A DNA stretch of 64,000 nt from Amphiura filiformis. Taxonomy: Eukaryota > Echinodermata > Ophiuroidea > Amphilepidida > Amphiuridae. How positions within the stretch are numbered: the stretch's first letter is position 1; each line of letters starts with the position of its first letter. Under the pieces are notes generated by a model. The model did no database searches, was not told the DNA's origin, and saw nothing but the letters and a program-made list of their open reading frames with translations. The translations under genes and the position numbers were made by a program. The stretch spans positions 11,537,243-11,601,242 of the forward strand of contig NC_092642.1 of assembly GCF_039555335.1 (NCBI RefSeq). The letters run 5' to 3'. Below, piece by piece: positions 35,395-46,542 of the stretch.

Positions 35395-35605
35395 AAGAAT
35401 AGGCGTTTCTAGTACATACAGCGTCTGACTCTACCTGAGGACCTAGCCTGAGTCCCATGGGCTCCAAGAATGGCTCTCCATACACAAATGAACAAATACA
35501 ATGAAGGGTCGCCATTGCTCTCCATACACAAATGAACAAATACAATGGAGAGTCCGACTGCCATGCAAATGAGCCAAGTGTCCTCTCAAGGTATGCTCTG
35601 TGATG
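35395..35605 (+). repeat. Repeat copy with an internal 45-bp tandem duplication
   Basis: CTCTCCATACACAAATGAAC occurs at 35475 and 35518 within duplicated ~43-45-bp units; the flanks match 29655-29880. The minus-strand ORFs here are translations of this repeat. Confidence 0.6.
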
Positions 35606-36679
35606 ACACCACTGCCCGCCCACTGCATACACACGTGCATGGTTAAATTTGAATTTGGACAGATATATTTACAATAAAAACACCTTCCAAAAGTTGGTCG
35701 ATTTCACATTTTATGTTATCTACAGAAGGTGTGAATTATCCTTCATGCATACATCACTTTAGATCTGAAATCGACCAAGTAATAATGACACACGGGCAAT
35801 TCTAAAACAACATCTTTTGCACAGAGTTCAATGGGATTTGAAAAGTAAAGTGGCAGTTGAAAGTCTAGTGATAACACTTTTACAGTGCATGATGGGGCTT
35901 CCTTAAATCATCCTCTGGGCTGCCGCTATACCATGTACATACAGAGAAGCAGTATAATTTATACGTGATCCGTGATAGCGGTACGGTAACGATGCCATGC
36001 ACAGCGTTATCATCCCTATATCGTCGTGTCAAAAATTGCCGTGATAGTACGGCGAATCCTCTCGTTTTTCAACAGCTACGCGTGGCGATTTTGTTCGAGA
36101 TAGGCCGAGCGACTCAGGCTAAGCCATTTACACCATATGACTATCATAATGAGATACCGCAGAGTTTCTATTCTACACATTATTATGATTTGCGCATGCT
36201 CTAGTACGTATCCCCATATGATGTTGCTATAAAATTCGATTTGTTTTCAGGTAAAATCCAGGTTTTGTTTCCAATACACTAACTTGAAATGCAATACACT
36301 AATTAGCGGCCATGGCTGTTTGCTGTGGATATATTTTACTGCATTTTTATGCGTAAAGATTTTGAATCGAAAGTCAAAATTGTGATATATTTAATTTTGA
36401 GAATTACAATTATATAAAAGCTCTTATAAAGGAACACATTTAGCCCATTCAGCTAAGATCCAGGTGCTTGTATAGAATATTCAATCACACGTCTATAACA
36501 CAATGCATATGTAAACTTTCTTTATCTGTATCAATAATAGAATATTGATTTCAATAGAATTGAATACATTTTGAGTTTGTACTAGCGATCGATTTCTAGC
36601 CAATCAGATAGAACTCCTTTTCTTGCGTTCGGTGAAATACCAATCGCCCGTCGCTCACCAATGGAGTATGGAGCTGTAT

Positions 36680-37680
36680 GGAAAGAATATTTATAATATA
36701 GGGTATTGACACTGTGCCATGTTAGCTCGAAGTACTCGCACTTTCTCTGCAATTTTCACTGACAATATTAATGTGACATCTACTGGCACGGCTCCAGTAG
36801 TCAGTAGTGTGTAGCTGAATTCCTCAAGCCTTCTCCACTCCCCAAGCTTAGATTGGAGAAAATCAGTCTGAGCAACCTCCGACTATAAAGTAGTGTGATG
36901 AAGGAACAAAAATTCCTTTAAAAAAGGATTCTGGCGCTCAATGGGAGCTAATTTGATGTGGTCCGGGGATATGAAGTGCTGAATGATGTAACCGTTTGGA
37001 TAACATTTTCTTCTTAAAAACAATTGTAACATTTACAGTAATCAAAGAAAGATTAGGAAATGTAAAATCTATTGCATTGGTAGAGGTGTAAAATGGTATG
37101 TAAGAGGATTGGTTTTAAACTCGTTAAAAAAAATAAAGCTCAGGTTACTTTCGCTTACTATTGTTAGACAATGATAAAGTAAAACGGGCTAATTCCGGAC
37201 ACTTTTGACTTTGCCACTTGGTTACTTACTTGATAATAGTACTAAATTTATTGTTTTTGCACTTGAATTTTTTTCTCTGTAGAAATTAATAAAATCAAAT
37301 TACATAATTTTGCACATTTTAGCGGATTTTCAGGTCAGTTTTTCAGAAAAGAAAATTCCACTGCAAAGTAAATAGTTGATCAACTATGTAAATATGTTTG
37401 ATGTTGAAATTTACTTAACTGTTACTGAATTTTATAATAGATCGATGTTTGAATTTCGAATTTGAGTTCCCATTTTCGGCTTTTGATTTGAGACTAATGA
37501 CATCGCCTTGTGAAAATGGAACAGTCCAGATTTTACATTGATATATTATTACCATTGCAGTTTGCAGTCAATATTTGCATGATCAAAATTGGGTGTGATA
37601 ATGCTTTCGAGACAATAAAACTATCTCTCAGTATCTCATTATCCGTCTCAGGTACTTTAGGACTTATTCTGTCACAAGGC
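36680..37680. other. Region upstream of the SDR gene; no gene seen
   Basis: AT-rich 1-kb flank between the nested inverted repeats and the SDR start codon. No clear core promoter motif. Confidence 0.45.
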
Positions 37681-37687
37681 AACAAAA

Positions 37688-37970
37688 ATGGCTTCACCGA
37701 TGGCTTCTCCACAAGTTATTCTGATCACTGGGTGTGCTAAAGGAATCGGCAAGGAAGCAGCTTTGTTTCTTGCACGAGATCCACAACGTCGCTTCAAGGT
37801 GTACGCTACGATGCGTAATATGGCGACAAGACAAGAGGAGCTGAAAACAGAGGCAGGGGATATTCTTAACGATACATTGTTTATTCGGGAATTGGATGTT
37901 ACCAAGCAAGAAACTATTGATAAAACTTTGAAAGAAATTGTCGACACTGAAGGGAAAATTGATGTATTGG
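37688..37970 (+). CDS. SDR gene, exon 1
   Basis: The start codon lies in the favourable context ACAAAAATGG. The first 24 nt are a near-perfect tandem duplication (MASPMASP). The exon carries the cofactor-binding TGCAKGIG motif and ends with G|GTAAGA (phase 1) inside the codon before NNAG. No TATA box stands out upstream. A CTCAG|G acceptor-like site near 37650 leaves open an upstream 5' UTR exon. Confidence 0.92.
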
Positions 37971-40900
37971 GTAAGATTTATAAATCCTATAATACACGGT
38001 TTCCCCCGGGGCACTTCAATATGAAATGGATATAGGTGTAGGGCTGGCACTTTCGCACTAAGGGGCATTCGGTGAGAGCAAAACGTAAAAAATATGGGGT
38101 CATTGGGTGAGAGCATGATTTTTGGCATTCGGTGAGAGCAAAATGTAAAAAATATGGGGTCATTGGGTGTGAACATGATCTTTTTTTCAAATGGAATCTT
38201 TGGGTGAGAGCCGAACAGCGCCGCAAAAACCTCAAAAATCGAATTTCTAGTTCTAAATGGCTTCAAATTTCATTGTTTTTCAAAATAAGTAACAAAATCA
38301 GTGATAAATGAAAGTTGCTGTTCAAATTGAACTTGTAAGGGTCTTTGGGTGACAGATCAAATGGAAAAATATGGGGTCTTCGGGTGACAGAGCATGTGTT
38401 CGTAAAAATATGGGGTCTTTGGGTGACAGCGATGCTGAAAAGGGGGTCTTAACAGCCCTACATACGCGTCACCTCCAAAGTTGGAGTGCCCCCGGGGTTT
38501 CCCCAAACGATTCTTTGAGTTAAAACCTACATAATTATAGGAAAAACTGAAAAGAGAATGCAGCCGTGACCGTTATCTATGAAAGATAATACGGTGGTAT
38601 AAAACAAACCACCTTTCACCTCGCTCATGATAACACTTGCACGAGGATCGGTCAATCTACAAATGCATGATCACTTAAACAGTTAGACGCAAGTGACCGT
38701 GACTGAGACCCCAAAGTCACTTACATTTATTATTGAGGGCAGAATTAACCGTCCATTTGTTGCCGAAATGAGTAACATGTACTTTACACTTACCAGACAT
38801 CCCATTTCCACCTACCTTTAATGCCATGTCTCCGATTTCACCAAAGGCACGACCCAAAGCTAGATTTATCATGTATATTACTAACGTTTTAAACACGTGT
38901 CGATATTACCAATTTAAAGGCCCACCTTTTTTGTGCCTGATTTTGCAGCGCCTGCTGGCTAGTGATTTTATACTAATTCTTTTACATAATCAAGTGTAAT
39001 TTATAGAGATGTGCATAATGACGTATTTCATACCGTAAATACGGCGGACTTCTCAAATGCATTCAACAAAAGCATGATTGCAATCTACCGCGACAGTTCG
39101 TCTCACACACTTAACAAATGCACACTACGATCAAATAGGTTGATGGCAACATTTGATTGAATGGACTGCACTGCGCCATGATTACGGTGGTGAAGGACAC
39201 CGGTTCAAATCCTTTGTTTGGAGCCAATCGATAAAAGCATGTAGGGCCTCTATACGTGTACAGTTCCAAAGACAATTCATAATCGTAAAGAATTGTCATC
39301 AAAATAATCCATGTTAGCGGTCCCCGGGGATGGGGTCCAAGGTCAATTTTCACCCCGCTTTTTTTCAATTTTGACATAAATACCATCATTGTACAAAATA
39401 TACAGGAAAATATCATTTAGAAGAAGAAAATCTATCTTTTCAGTTAATAACGCAGGAATAACTACTGGAGCCTGGTGGGAAACGGGTCCAATGGAAGCCT
39501 ACTATGACGTAATGGAAGTCAACTATTTTGGATGCGTCAGAATGACTAGGGCAATAGTCCCGTTCATGAAAGAGAAACGGAGCGGCAGGATTCTTCAAAT
39601 CTCAAGTGTACTTGGATTTCACGGTATTTACTATCTGTTTTTTCGACCTGTTAGATAACAATTCACGCACAATAGTGTTAGAGCCCATTTATAATCCGAC
39701 GTGCGGTTTTTCTTTTGTCACAAATACTGCGCCGGATGCGATATTTTTTTTCCTAGTCAACATTTGCATCACATAATACATTTACATGATATAGGCCTAT
39801 GAGGCTGGATTGAGCTGTGTTCAGTTTTATACGGCGGATTTATTGCCATAATTATTACCTCTTACTTAACAAAAGAAAAACAAATTTATTCCAATTAAAA
39901 TTCTACCAGGGTTCGAACCCACAAGCTTTTGATTAACAGTCGAGATCGAATACCACTACGCTGTGAGTGCTTCTGCCAGAAATGCGTTTGTTCATCATAC
40001 TTATTGATTACGGAATAAATCGCAAACACACGATATATATATATTACTTGTCTATTACTAATAAATACGTATATAATCTCCAATCTATGCGGTTCCTATG
40101 CAAATGTTGACTAGTAAATTAATATAGGCGCGCCGGATTTGTCGATGCAGTTGCGAATCGCAATAAACCATGTCTTCATCGCAACAGGAAAACGTCGCCA
40201 ATTAAACTGCCCAGTGACTGCAAAAACAGATTGAACACTTTTTTTTTGTAATCGAGTGGAGAGAATAAATTAATTCTTGTCTACCAGATTCAACATACCT
40301 TCGCCTCTATATTTTATAGTCGAGCACTGTATCTAGTGATGTAATGGTTTCAATATCATTTCTTACTATAATTAATTAATCAATCAACCAGATGAGTTAC
40401 AGGGAATTCATTATTCATTAAATTGAACTCAATTTGAGCATTTTGTTGCTCAGTTTCCTTTTTACTTATTTTTGAGTATAATTTTTTTATTTAAAGTGAT
40501 TGAGACCGAGACCAGATTAGCTCAGCGAGCTTTAGTACCCAATGTCTCTTTGATCAACCAGGGATCAACCAACATAAAGTATCGCGTATGCAAGACCCCA
40601 AATTTCAGGACTTTTGAAAAAAATACTGAACTGGCTTTGCTTATTTTCACAAAATTTCAGCTGTTCCACCATCTGCACAATACGTAGCCTCCAAGTTTGC
40701 CCTGGAGGGTTTTAGTGAATCGATTGCCCCACCATTGAGGAAGTTTAACATTTGGTAAGTACATGAATACGTATATAATGTGTATTATACCTGATTTTGA
40801 ATACCTGGGTATTGAATAACAATAATTTTGATATAAAATTGGATCGATTGAGCCCATATTTATTGGCTATGAGTTTTGTCGAGACATAGTCAAGTCCAAT

Positions 40901-42095
40901 ATTTTAAAACTCATAGCGAGACCAATAAATATTGGGCATGAAGCATCTAATTTTTATAATTATTACGTTTTGGATCCAATATTTGCACACACTTGGATTC
41001 ATCAAAACATAATAATGTACATTATTTTATTACTGCTATATGGGTAAGGTTAATTATTGACAAGTACTATTGATTAGCCCAAATTTTACCGACTATTGTG
41101 AAAAAGAGGAATATTACAAAATACACAGGCATTAATATTAATTGGTAACTTGTACTGTTATTGTTATCTTCCAAAATTGATGCACTAGACACTAGTTTTG
41201 GGTGACTGTGAACGTACCACTGTAGCGTTAATATTAATTGGTAACCTTCACATGTACTCCCGGCCTTTACTGTTTATTATTGTTAACTTCCCAAATTGAT
41301 TTGCATATACTCATTGATGTGCCTGAATTCGATTGATAGCTCTATTGTTGGGTTAGCAACTATTTAAACTGTTGCGATTTGGTAGTTCACAGCATCTTGC
41401 GAATGGTAGTGAGGTTTGGCAAAAATTGTATTGATCATTTCATAGCGAGTGTGTAGGAGAATTCAAATATCACAGATATACTTTTGTAGGTCCAGTGGTT
41501 CTTGAGTTATGTTGTAAAGAGGGCTGAAACAACAACACTTTTGTAAAACGTACATAACTCATTAACAATAAATAAATCAAGCAAGTTTTCAAAGTATATG
41601 ATTTGTAGAATCAACCTCTGCAAAACATCAAAGTATCATTTTTCAATAATATAATGCGTTCGACAATGAAAATCGATTTAATAATGGGAGCTTGATTATG
41701 CACCATTGATGCAGCACAAAACAAATCACAACTTCAAACTTTTTGAATCTGTTTATTTCTGCAGGGTGTCTCTTATTGAACCAGGATTGGTTGCGACAAA
41801 AATGGCTCGACAATTTGGCGATAACCCTACTGCTGTATATATACACAAAGCCAATCAAATACCAGGGGATGAAGAGCGAAGGATCGTCATGGATATGGTG
41901 ACCTTTGACCCGGAAATCGTCATAGGAAATGAAATGCAGGAACCTCAAGAAATTGCGCAACTTTTTCAAGACATTATCCTTTCACCCAAACCTGATTTTC
42001 GGTATCAGACTTCTCAGACAATCAAAAGATTGGCAAAGCAACAATTTGTTGACCCGACGGGCAACGCGATCATGAATGCTTGGTTGAAGGAGTGA
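37688..42095 (+). CDS. Short-chain dehydrogenase/reductase, RDH8 / 17-beta-HSD1-like, 4 exons, 295 aa
   Basis: Joined from exons 37688-37970, 39444-39623, 40661-40754 and 41765-42095. All junctions are GT-AG (phases 1, 1, 2) and the joined frame is open for 295 codons. It has the classical SDR order: the Rossmann glycine motif TGCAKGIG (14-21), ATMRN after strand 2 (R43, suggesting NADP(H)), NNAG (96-99), catalytic N121 (MEVNYFG), S149 (LQISSVLG), Y162 and K166 (YVASK, 13 residues after the Ser), then SLIEPGLVATKM. The motif wording, the length and the extended C-terminus match the SDR28C group (retinol dehydrogenase 8, 17-beta-hydroxysteroid dehydrogenase 1), which oxidise or reduce retinoids or steroids with NADP(H). 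The substrate cannot be read from sequence. Introns 1-3 (1.47, 1.04, 1.01 kb) hold repeats. Confidence 0.93.
38000..38505. repeat. Inverted-repeat element in SDR intron 1 (CCCCGGGGCACT ends)
   Basis: The ends are CCCCCGGGGCACTTCAA and TTGGAGTGCCCCCGGGG. Inside, a module with TATGGGGTCATTGGGTGAGA is repeated four to five times. Non-coding; it accounts for the antisense ORFs 37694-38266 and 37987-38235. Confidence 0.65.
39444..39623 (+). CDS. SDR gene, exon 2
   Basis: The acceptor CTATCTTTTCAG ends at 39443. The exon (180 nt) encodes VNNAG, the catalytic Asn (EVNYFG) and the catalytic Ser (ISSVLGFH). It ends in phase 1 at CACG|GTATTT, a weaker but valid donor. Confidence 0.92.
39901..39977 (-). 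pseudogene. tRNA-Asn-like relic (or SINE head)
   Basis: On the minus strand an A-box-like AGCGTAGTGGT, an anticodon-arm-like GACTGTTAATC (GTT anticodon) and a B box GGTTCGAACCC are correctly spaced. The acceptor strands (GGCAGAA and GGTAGAA) do not pair, so it is not a working tRNA. It lies in SDR intron 2. Confidence 0.5.
40661..40754 (+). CDS. SDR gene, exon 3
   Basis: This short exon (94 nt) begins after AAAATTTCAG and ends at TG|GTAAGT in phase 2. It encodes AVPPSAQYVASKFALEGFSE and a few more residues, with the catalytic Tyr and Lys in YVASK. It is too short and lacks a start codon, so simple ORF scans miss it. Confidence 0.93.
41765..42095 (+). CDS. SDR gene, exon 4
   Basis: The acceptor TTATTTCTGCAG ends at 41764. 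The exon encodes WVSLIEPGLVATKMARQF and the C-terminal extension of about 90 residues that forms the substrate lid in this group, ending with TGA at 42093-42095. A candidate poly(A) signal ATTAAA lies at 42303-42308. Confidence 0.93.
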
Positions 42096-42302
42096 CCACT
42101 CTTGTATTATCTATATTTTGGATCTAGGACCTAACAACTATAATGCCTATCATTATCATGATTATGTGGTTCTTTACGAAAAGGTCCAAAATGGCAATTA
42201 TGTGATCTTTACAGGGAGTTTAACTGTTTTAATGCAAATGAGCCACGATAATCATTCATAGGAACTATACTTCATTTGGAAGCAAATTTGTACCATCCCG
42301 GC

Positions 42303-42308
42303 ATTAAA
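42303..42308 (+). terminator. Candidate poly(A) signal of the SDR gene
   Basis: ATTAAA, the commonest variant hexamer, lies about 208 nt after the stop codon. It is the first plausible signal downstream; no canonical AATAAA precedes it in the 3' region. Confidence 0.35.
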
Positions 42309-42903
42309 ATATGTCATTTTGTTCTAGTTTTTGACGAATGCGAAGGCATAGCCCAAAATATATCACCTTTGACCCTTTTACTTTTAACTTCTGAACGTCA
42401 TGTTCTTAGATACATCCAACTTTTAAAGGCTGATGAGCAACCTAATTTCTTGTTTCTGGAAATAACATAACTAGAGCAAATTACTTGTTTCGTCTAAGTA
42501 GGCAACATAACATTTCGGGGCATGTGGATGATTAAATTTGATTGTTTGACTGGTTATACCAGCTTGTTCAAGTATAAATTGTTTATTTATTCCTAGTTTC
42601 CCAATGGGAAGGATCAAAACAAACAAATACATTTTTTGAATGAACTGAAAATGGTTGAATTTGTTGGGTTTTTTCTAACTGATAATTTGTTTTCTGTTTT
42701 GGATGCGTGTTGCATTTAATTCATTATCGTTTATTCATATTATCTTCTACTTGTTTACAGCTGGGCTTCTAATATCATGTAGTAAACATGACATAAATGT
42801 ACAGATCCCAGTATCTTTTCTGTTGCATGTGCAAGTACATATGTTGTAAAAAGAAACAATTTTTGTCTCACCGAAGGTAAGAGACTATCACTTTTCCATA
42901 ATA

Positions 42904-42904
<1 letters not shown>

Positions 42905-42963
<59 letters not shown>

Positions 42964-42966
42964 CGT
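42905..42966 (+). repeat. (GTAA)n microsatellite
   Basis: About fifteen tandem GTAA units. The minus-strand ORF here translates it as (LLTY)n. Confidence 0.95.
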
Positions 42967-43099
42967 TAATAAGTAAGGAAGTAAGTTTGACTAATATAGA
43001 CCATTTCAACGTTCAGTAAAAATAAAATCTCTGAAATATTCAACGTCGAAATCCAAACCACCGAACGAACCTAATTTACACATGCAAAAAGGAGGGCTT

Positions 43100-43700
43100 C
43101 TCCTTGTTTGAAGATGTACGGGGATGTGCCACGGTATTCGGGTAACTTTTCGGCGATTTTGGTACAACGATGGGCGGGGTTTGCAATATTTATATGTATA
43201 CGTCCCTTTCGATATGGCAACCTCCCCCTATCCCTTTCTTCGACATGCCAAAAATATTTGACCAACTCTTTACACATGCCAGATTTTTTGGAGCACCAAT
43301 TTAAAACCTATAGGGCGTAAATTCGAAACGGTACCCAAATACCTGTGCCAAAATTCGCTTTGTTGGGAGCTATTTTCCCCGGGGGAGCACTTAACACAAA
43401 TGACCATAGGGATATGCTTTTTGGATTTCGCAGCTCTGAAAGACCATCTATATTGGACCAAAATAGAGCTCCGAAAGACCCATGATTTTGCAGCTCTAAA
43501 AGACCCCAAAATTGCTCATTCCTCCTAATTTCTGGTTTTTCAGGCGATTTTTAACCAAACAGTCAATAAAGAACCTTGATTTTGACTGTTTGCAGCTCCG
43601 AAAGCCCCTATTTTACTTGTTCGCAGCTCCAAAGGACCCCCTTTTACCGGTACGCCGTCAGCTCCCAAAAGACCCACCTCAAAATTCCGGGGGACCATAC
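43100..43700. repeat. GGGGGAGCAC-type degenerate repeat
   Basis: It contains CCCCGGGGGAGCACTTAACA with AATGACCATAGGGAT, then repeated TTTGCAGCTC(C/T)(G/A)AAAG modules, ending near CCGGGGGACCATACCCACC. It is related in style to 13225-13582. The ORFs across it are repeat translations. Confidence 0.5.
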
Positions 43701-44159
43701 CCACCAAACGTTTTTGATGTGCCCCTATTTTCCTTCAAAAACAAACATCAACTCCTACAACATCCTGTCAACTCTTTCATTCAACGCCAAACGTTTCTGT
43801 CTTATTTTCTCTCATTTCTCTGAAACTTGGAGTTTAGAGACATGTACGAGTTGAAAAATAAACAGTCGTGAGGTTATAGAATAACATTGGAAAAGCAATT
43901 ACATTGTACCCTTACAAGTGTGTCTTCCTGTTGTCCTGTACTCATGCACAAAATGGTATGAACCATTTGTTATTTTTAGTTTTACTCCAAAAAGTGGGTT
44001 ATTCCTTCATGTCGTCATGCCTTTACCTTTAATAATTACTGTACTATGGATGAGAGTTCATTTTATCACTGCTACCATTCCGCAAACTTCATTATGTATC
44101 AACAATATTATACACTAATATATTCCTATTTATAGTATTCTAGTTGATGCATATTTTCC

Positions 44160-44990
44160 TGTGGCACTGTTCCCCTTGTGGCACACATCGTGTCATCATG
44201 ATAATTTCATAATCTGGTTAATACATTTTTTCCTGCGGCACTATGGCAAACATCGTTTCAACATCATATTCACTAATATATCCTATCCTAATATTCTAGT
44301 TAATACATTTTTAACTTGTTTCTACATTATAGGCTACATGTTATGCATACTAAATATTCTTAATCCTATACTATAGTCTAGTTAATACATTTTTTCATGT
44401 GGTACTGTTACAGTTGTGGCACACATCGTTTCAACATTGTACATACTAATATTCCTGATCCTAATATTCTAGTTCATACATTTTTCCTATGGCACTGTTC
44501 CAGTCAGTTGTGGCACACATCGTTTCAGCATTATACATACTAATATTCCGAATTATAGCATTCTAGTTAATACATTTTTTCTATGACACTGTTCCAGTTG
44601 TGGCACACATCGTTTCATCATCATAATTTCATAATCAGGTTAATACATTTTTCCTGCGACACTATGGCAAACATCGTTTCGACTTCATATTCACTAATAT
44701 ACATAATCCAAAATTCTAGTTAATACATTTTTAAGTTGTTCCTACATTATAGGCTATATTATGCATACTAAATATTCCTAATCCTATACTATAGTCTAGT
44801 TAATACATTTTTTCCAGTTGTGGCACACATGGTTTTAACATTGTACACACTAATATTCCTGATCCTAATATTCTTCTTCATACATTTTTCCTATGGCACT
44901 GTTCCAGCCAGTTTTGGCACATATCGTTTCAATATTATACATGTACTAATATTCCTAATTATAGTATTATAAACACATTTTTTCCGATGG
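44160..44990 (+). repeat. Higher-order minisatellite (~95-bp unit, ~420-bp super-repeat)
   Basis: Units contain GTTAATACATTTTT, GGCACTGTTCCAG, TGTGGCACACATCGTTTCA and ACTAATATTCCTAATCC. The stretch TAATTTCATAATC(T/A)GGTTAA appears at 44203 and again at 44624, showing a larger repeat of several different units. AT-rich; no coding. Confidence 0.7.
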
Positions 44991-45137
44991 CAATATTCCA
45001 CATGACAACCACGCATATTGTTTTGGCCGACAGGTCGGTAATAATTATGGCCTCCCATTTTACCTTTATTGTTCTGAAACCTATGTTCCGAAGCTTTTTA
45101 CACAATCGTCCAATGACAAGTAAATTTAAATACAATT

Positions 45138-45724
45138 GAATACCTGAGTGGAAGAAGGGCCCAATTCAATATTTTACAAAAATGAGTTAGACCCAGCATT
45201 TTATTGCCAGCAGACTGTTCTTCCTTGTGTGTGAAAGATGAGCCAAAATCCACTCTCTAAATAGTCTTCCACGTACACTTAATCATGGTTTTCATGGAAG
45301 AAAGGCCCAACTACATGGAGTTGGGCCCTTCTTCCACAAATATAGGGTTAAAGAAGAATTTTGTTTATCCATGAAATCTAATTTTCACTACAATAATGAT
45401 TTTTTTGCTAACATATTACATGAGTTCTACTTGTGCAATTAATAGTGATTACCTAATTTCTGTAGCTATTTATAACACAGAACTGGCACTTGCAGTATAT
45501 TAGTGGAAGAAAGGCCCAACTCCAGCTCGTATTAAGACCTGTACCGTTGTCATTGAAATATCATATATAATTTTGAATGTATGTACTATTGTATGTACAG
45601 GTATTAAAGGACCCCCTGAAGATGAAAACGTTCTGTCTACAAAACTTTTCCAAATATGAAGTTTTTTCTTAATATCTCAAAAACAGTTTTGATGGAGTTG
45701 GGCCCTTCTTCCACTCAGGTATTC
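45138..45724. mobile_element. GGGCCC-type inverted-repeat DNA element, copy 2, abutting the sulfotransferase stop
   Basis: The ends are GAATACCTGAGTGGAAGAAG and its complement at the right. AATT lies on both sides (45134-45137 and 45725-45728). The AGAAGGGCCCAACTCCA motif also recurs twice inside as a near-palindrome (about 45296-45342) and once more near 45505. It is the reverse complement of the copy at 31062-31656. The right end lies 23 bp from the sulfotransferase stop codon, so the 3' UTR of that gene should run through the element. A minus-strand AATAAA (45200-45205) inside it could supply the poly(A) signal. Confidence 0.82.
45200..45205 (-). terminator. Candidate poly(A) signal for the sulfotransferase gene, inside a DNA element
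   Basis: AATAAA on the minus strand lies about 545 nt downstream of the TGA. It is the first canonical hexamer and is shared with the sister copy of the element (near 31589-31594), so it was brought in by the element. Confidence 0.4.
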
Positions 45725-45747
45725 AATTACATTTATCCATTCATTCC

Positions 45748-46542
45748 TCATGGCCGAATTCGCATGCTATACATTTGTTCATATATGGGCATACATTGAT
45801 CGATCAATGGTAGGAAATCAGGAGCTATCTGTTCTCGAGATGGCAATGCTCTTGGAGGATGAAACTCCGTACTCTTAAACGCATCTTCATAGTATCCGCC
45901 TTCTTCCATAGTATTCCCTTGCAGAGACACCTTAGCCACGATCCATGTGCTGGTGATCCCGTTTCCAACTTCCCATTGTAGCATTGACTCTTTGTACTCC
46001 AATCCTAGGAGATGACAATATTGTCGCAGAACTGACGCTGGATTCGCTTGCAGATCATCAGCATCGATGACGATTGGAGATTGGCCTAATTTCTCTTTCA
46101 CATGGACCATAAGATCGTAGAGTTCGCCATAATAAAGCTTTGTAGGAACCAAGTACTTTGGCATGTCTGCGAATGGTTTGTCAATAAGCGATAGCATTAG
46201 TTTCACCATCGTCGTTTTCCATGATGGGAATAGCCTATAGGGATTACGTATAAGAAATGTGTGTGTATATCCACGTGGTATATTGTCATAATTGGATCGT
46301 AGGCAGAAAGCTTGGTCGTGAACAAAAACAAACGACTTGCCAGTAAAGTTTGATTCCAACATCTGTTTGGTCCACTTGAATGTGGCTATGCTATCGTCGT
46401 AAGTTAAAGTATCTTTTTCCGCTTTGAATTCTGGAGAAAGGGTGCCTTCTTTTAATGTCTTCTGCAATTCGTCATCTTCTGCTGCGTTACTCTCTGGACC
46501 TCGTAAATCAGCTATCATGATGGGCTCCTTGATGATTTGAAC
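45748..46542 (-). CDS. Sulfotransferase-like gene, exon 2
   Basis: The acceptor ACATTTTTAG ends at 46543. The exon is 795 nt including TGA at 45750-45748. The first eight codons (VQIIKEPI) precede the first internal Met, and their fit to the family confirms the splice. The remaining 256 codons hold the PAPS 3'-phosphate site and the conserved YGELYDLM and DADDLQANPASVLRQYC regions. Confidence 0.9.
   Translation of the reverse strand, partial: VQIIKEPIMIADLRGPESNAAEDDELQKTLKEGTLSPEFKAEKDTLTYDDSIATFKWTKQMLESNFTGKSFVFVHDQAFCLRSNYDNIPRGYTHTFLIRNPYRLFPSWKTTMVKLMLSLIDKPFADMPKYLVPTKLYYGELYDLMVHVKEKLGQSPIVIDADDLQANPASVLRQYCHLLGLEYKESMLQWEVGNGITSTWIVAKVSLQGNTMEEGGYYEDAFKSTEFHPPRALPSREQIAPDFLPLIDQCMPIYEQMYSMRIRP

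Larger units (their letters stand above)
32931..36669. mobile_element. 3.7-kb block enclosed by inverted repeats, with two smaller inverted repeats nested inside
   Basis: Outer arms: 32931-33119 and 36524-36669 (ACTCCGTTGGTGAGCGACGG versus its complement near 36650). The arms share AAGAAAAGGAGTTCTATCTG and a CAATCGATCGCT tract. Inner pair B: 33388-33502 and 34776-34884 (GTGGAGCTGCTACGCGTAGC). Inner pair C: 34957-35075 and 36000-36122 (AGCCTGAGTCGC ... GATATAGGGATGATG). The pairs have different centres (about 34800, 34140 and 35540), so they are probably successive insertions of foldback elements. No protein is recognisable. The inner sequence 33870-34090 recurs at 53930-54150. Confidence 0.62.

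Noticed and set aside
35393-35640. Two overlapping minus-strand ORFs with repeated peptide CICSFVYGE
   Set aside because: The repeated peptide comes from a 43-45-bp tandem duplication inside an interspersed repeat also found at 29.7 kb.
37694-38266. 190-codon minus-strand ORF overlapping SDR exon 1
   Set aside because: Antisense shadow of the SDR exon continued through the TATGGGGTCATTGGGTGAGA modules of an intronic repeat.
39901-39977. Functional tRNA-Asn gene
   Set aside because: A and B boxes and a GTT anticodon loop are present, but the acceptor strands do not pair; kept only as a relic.
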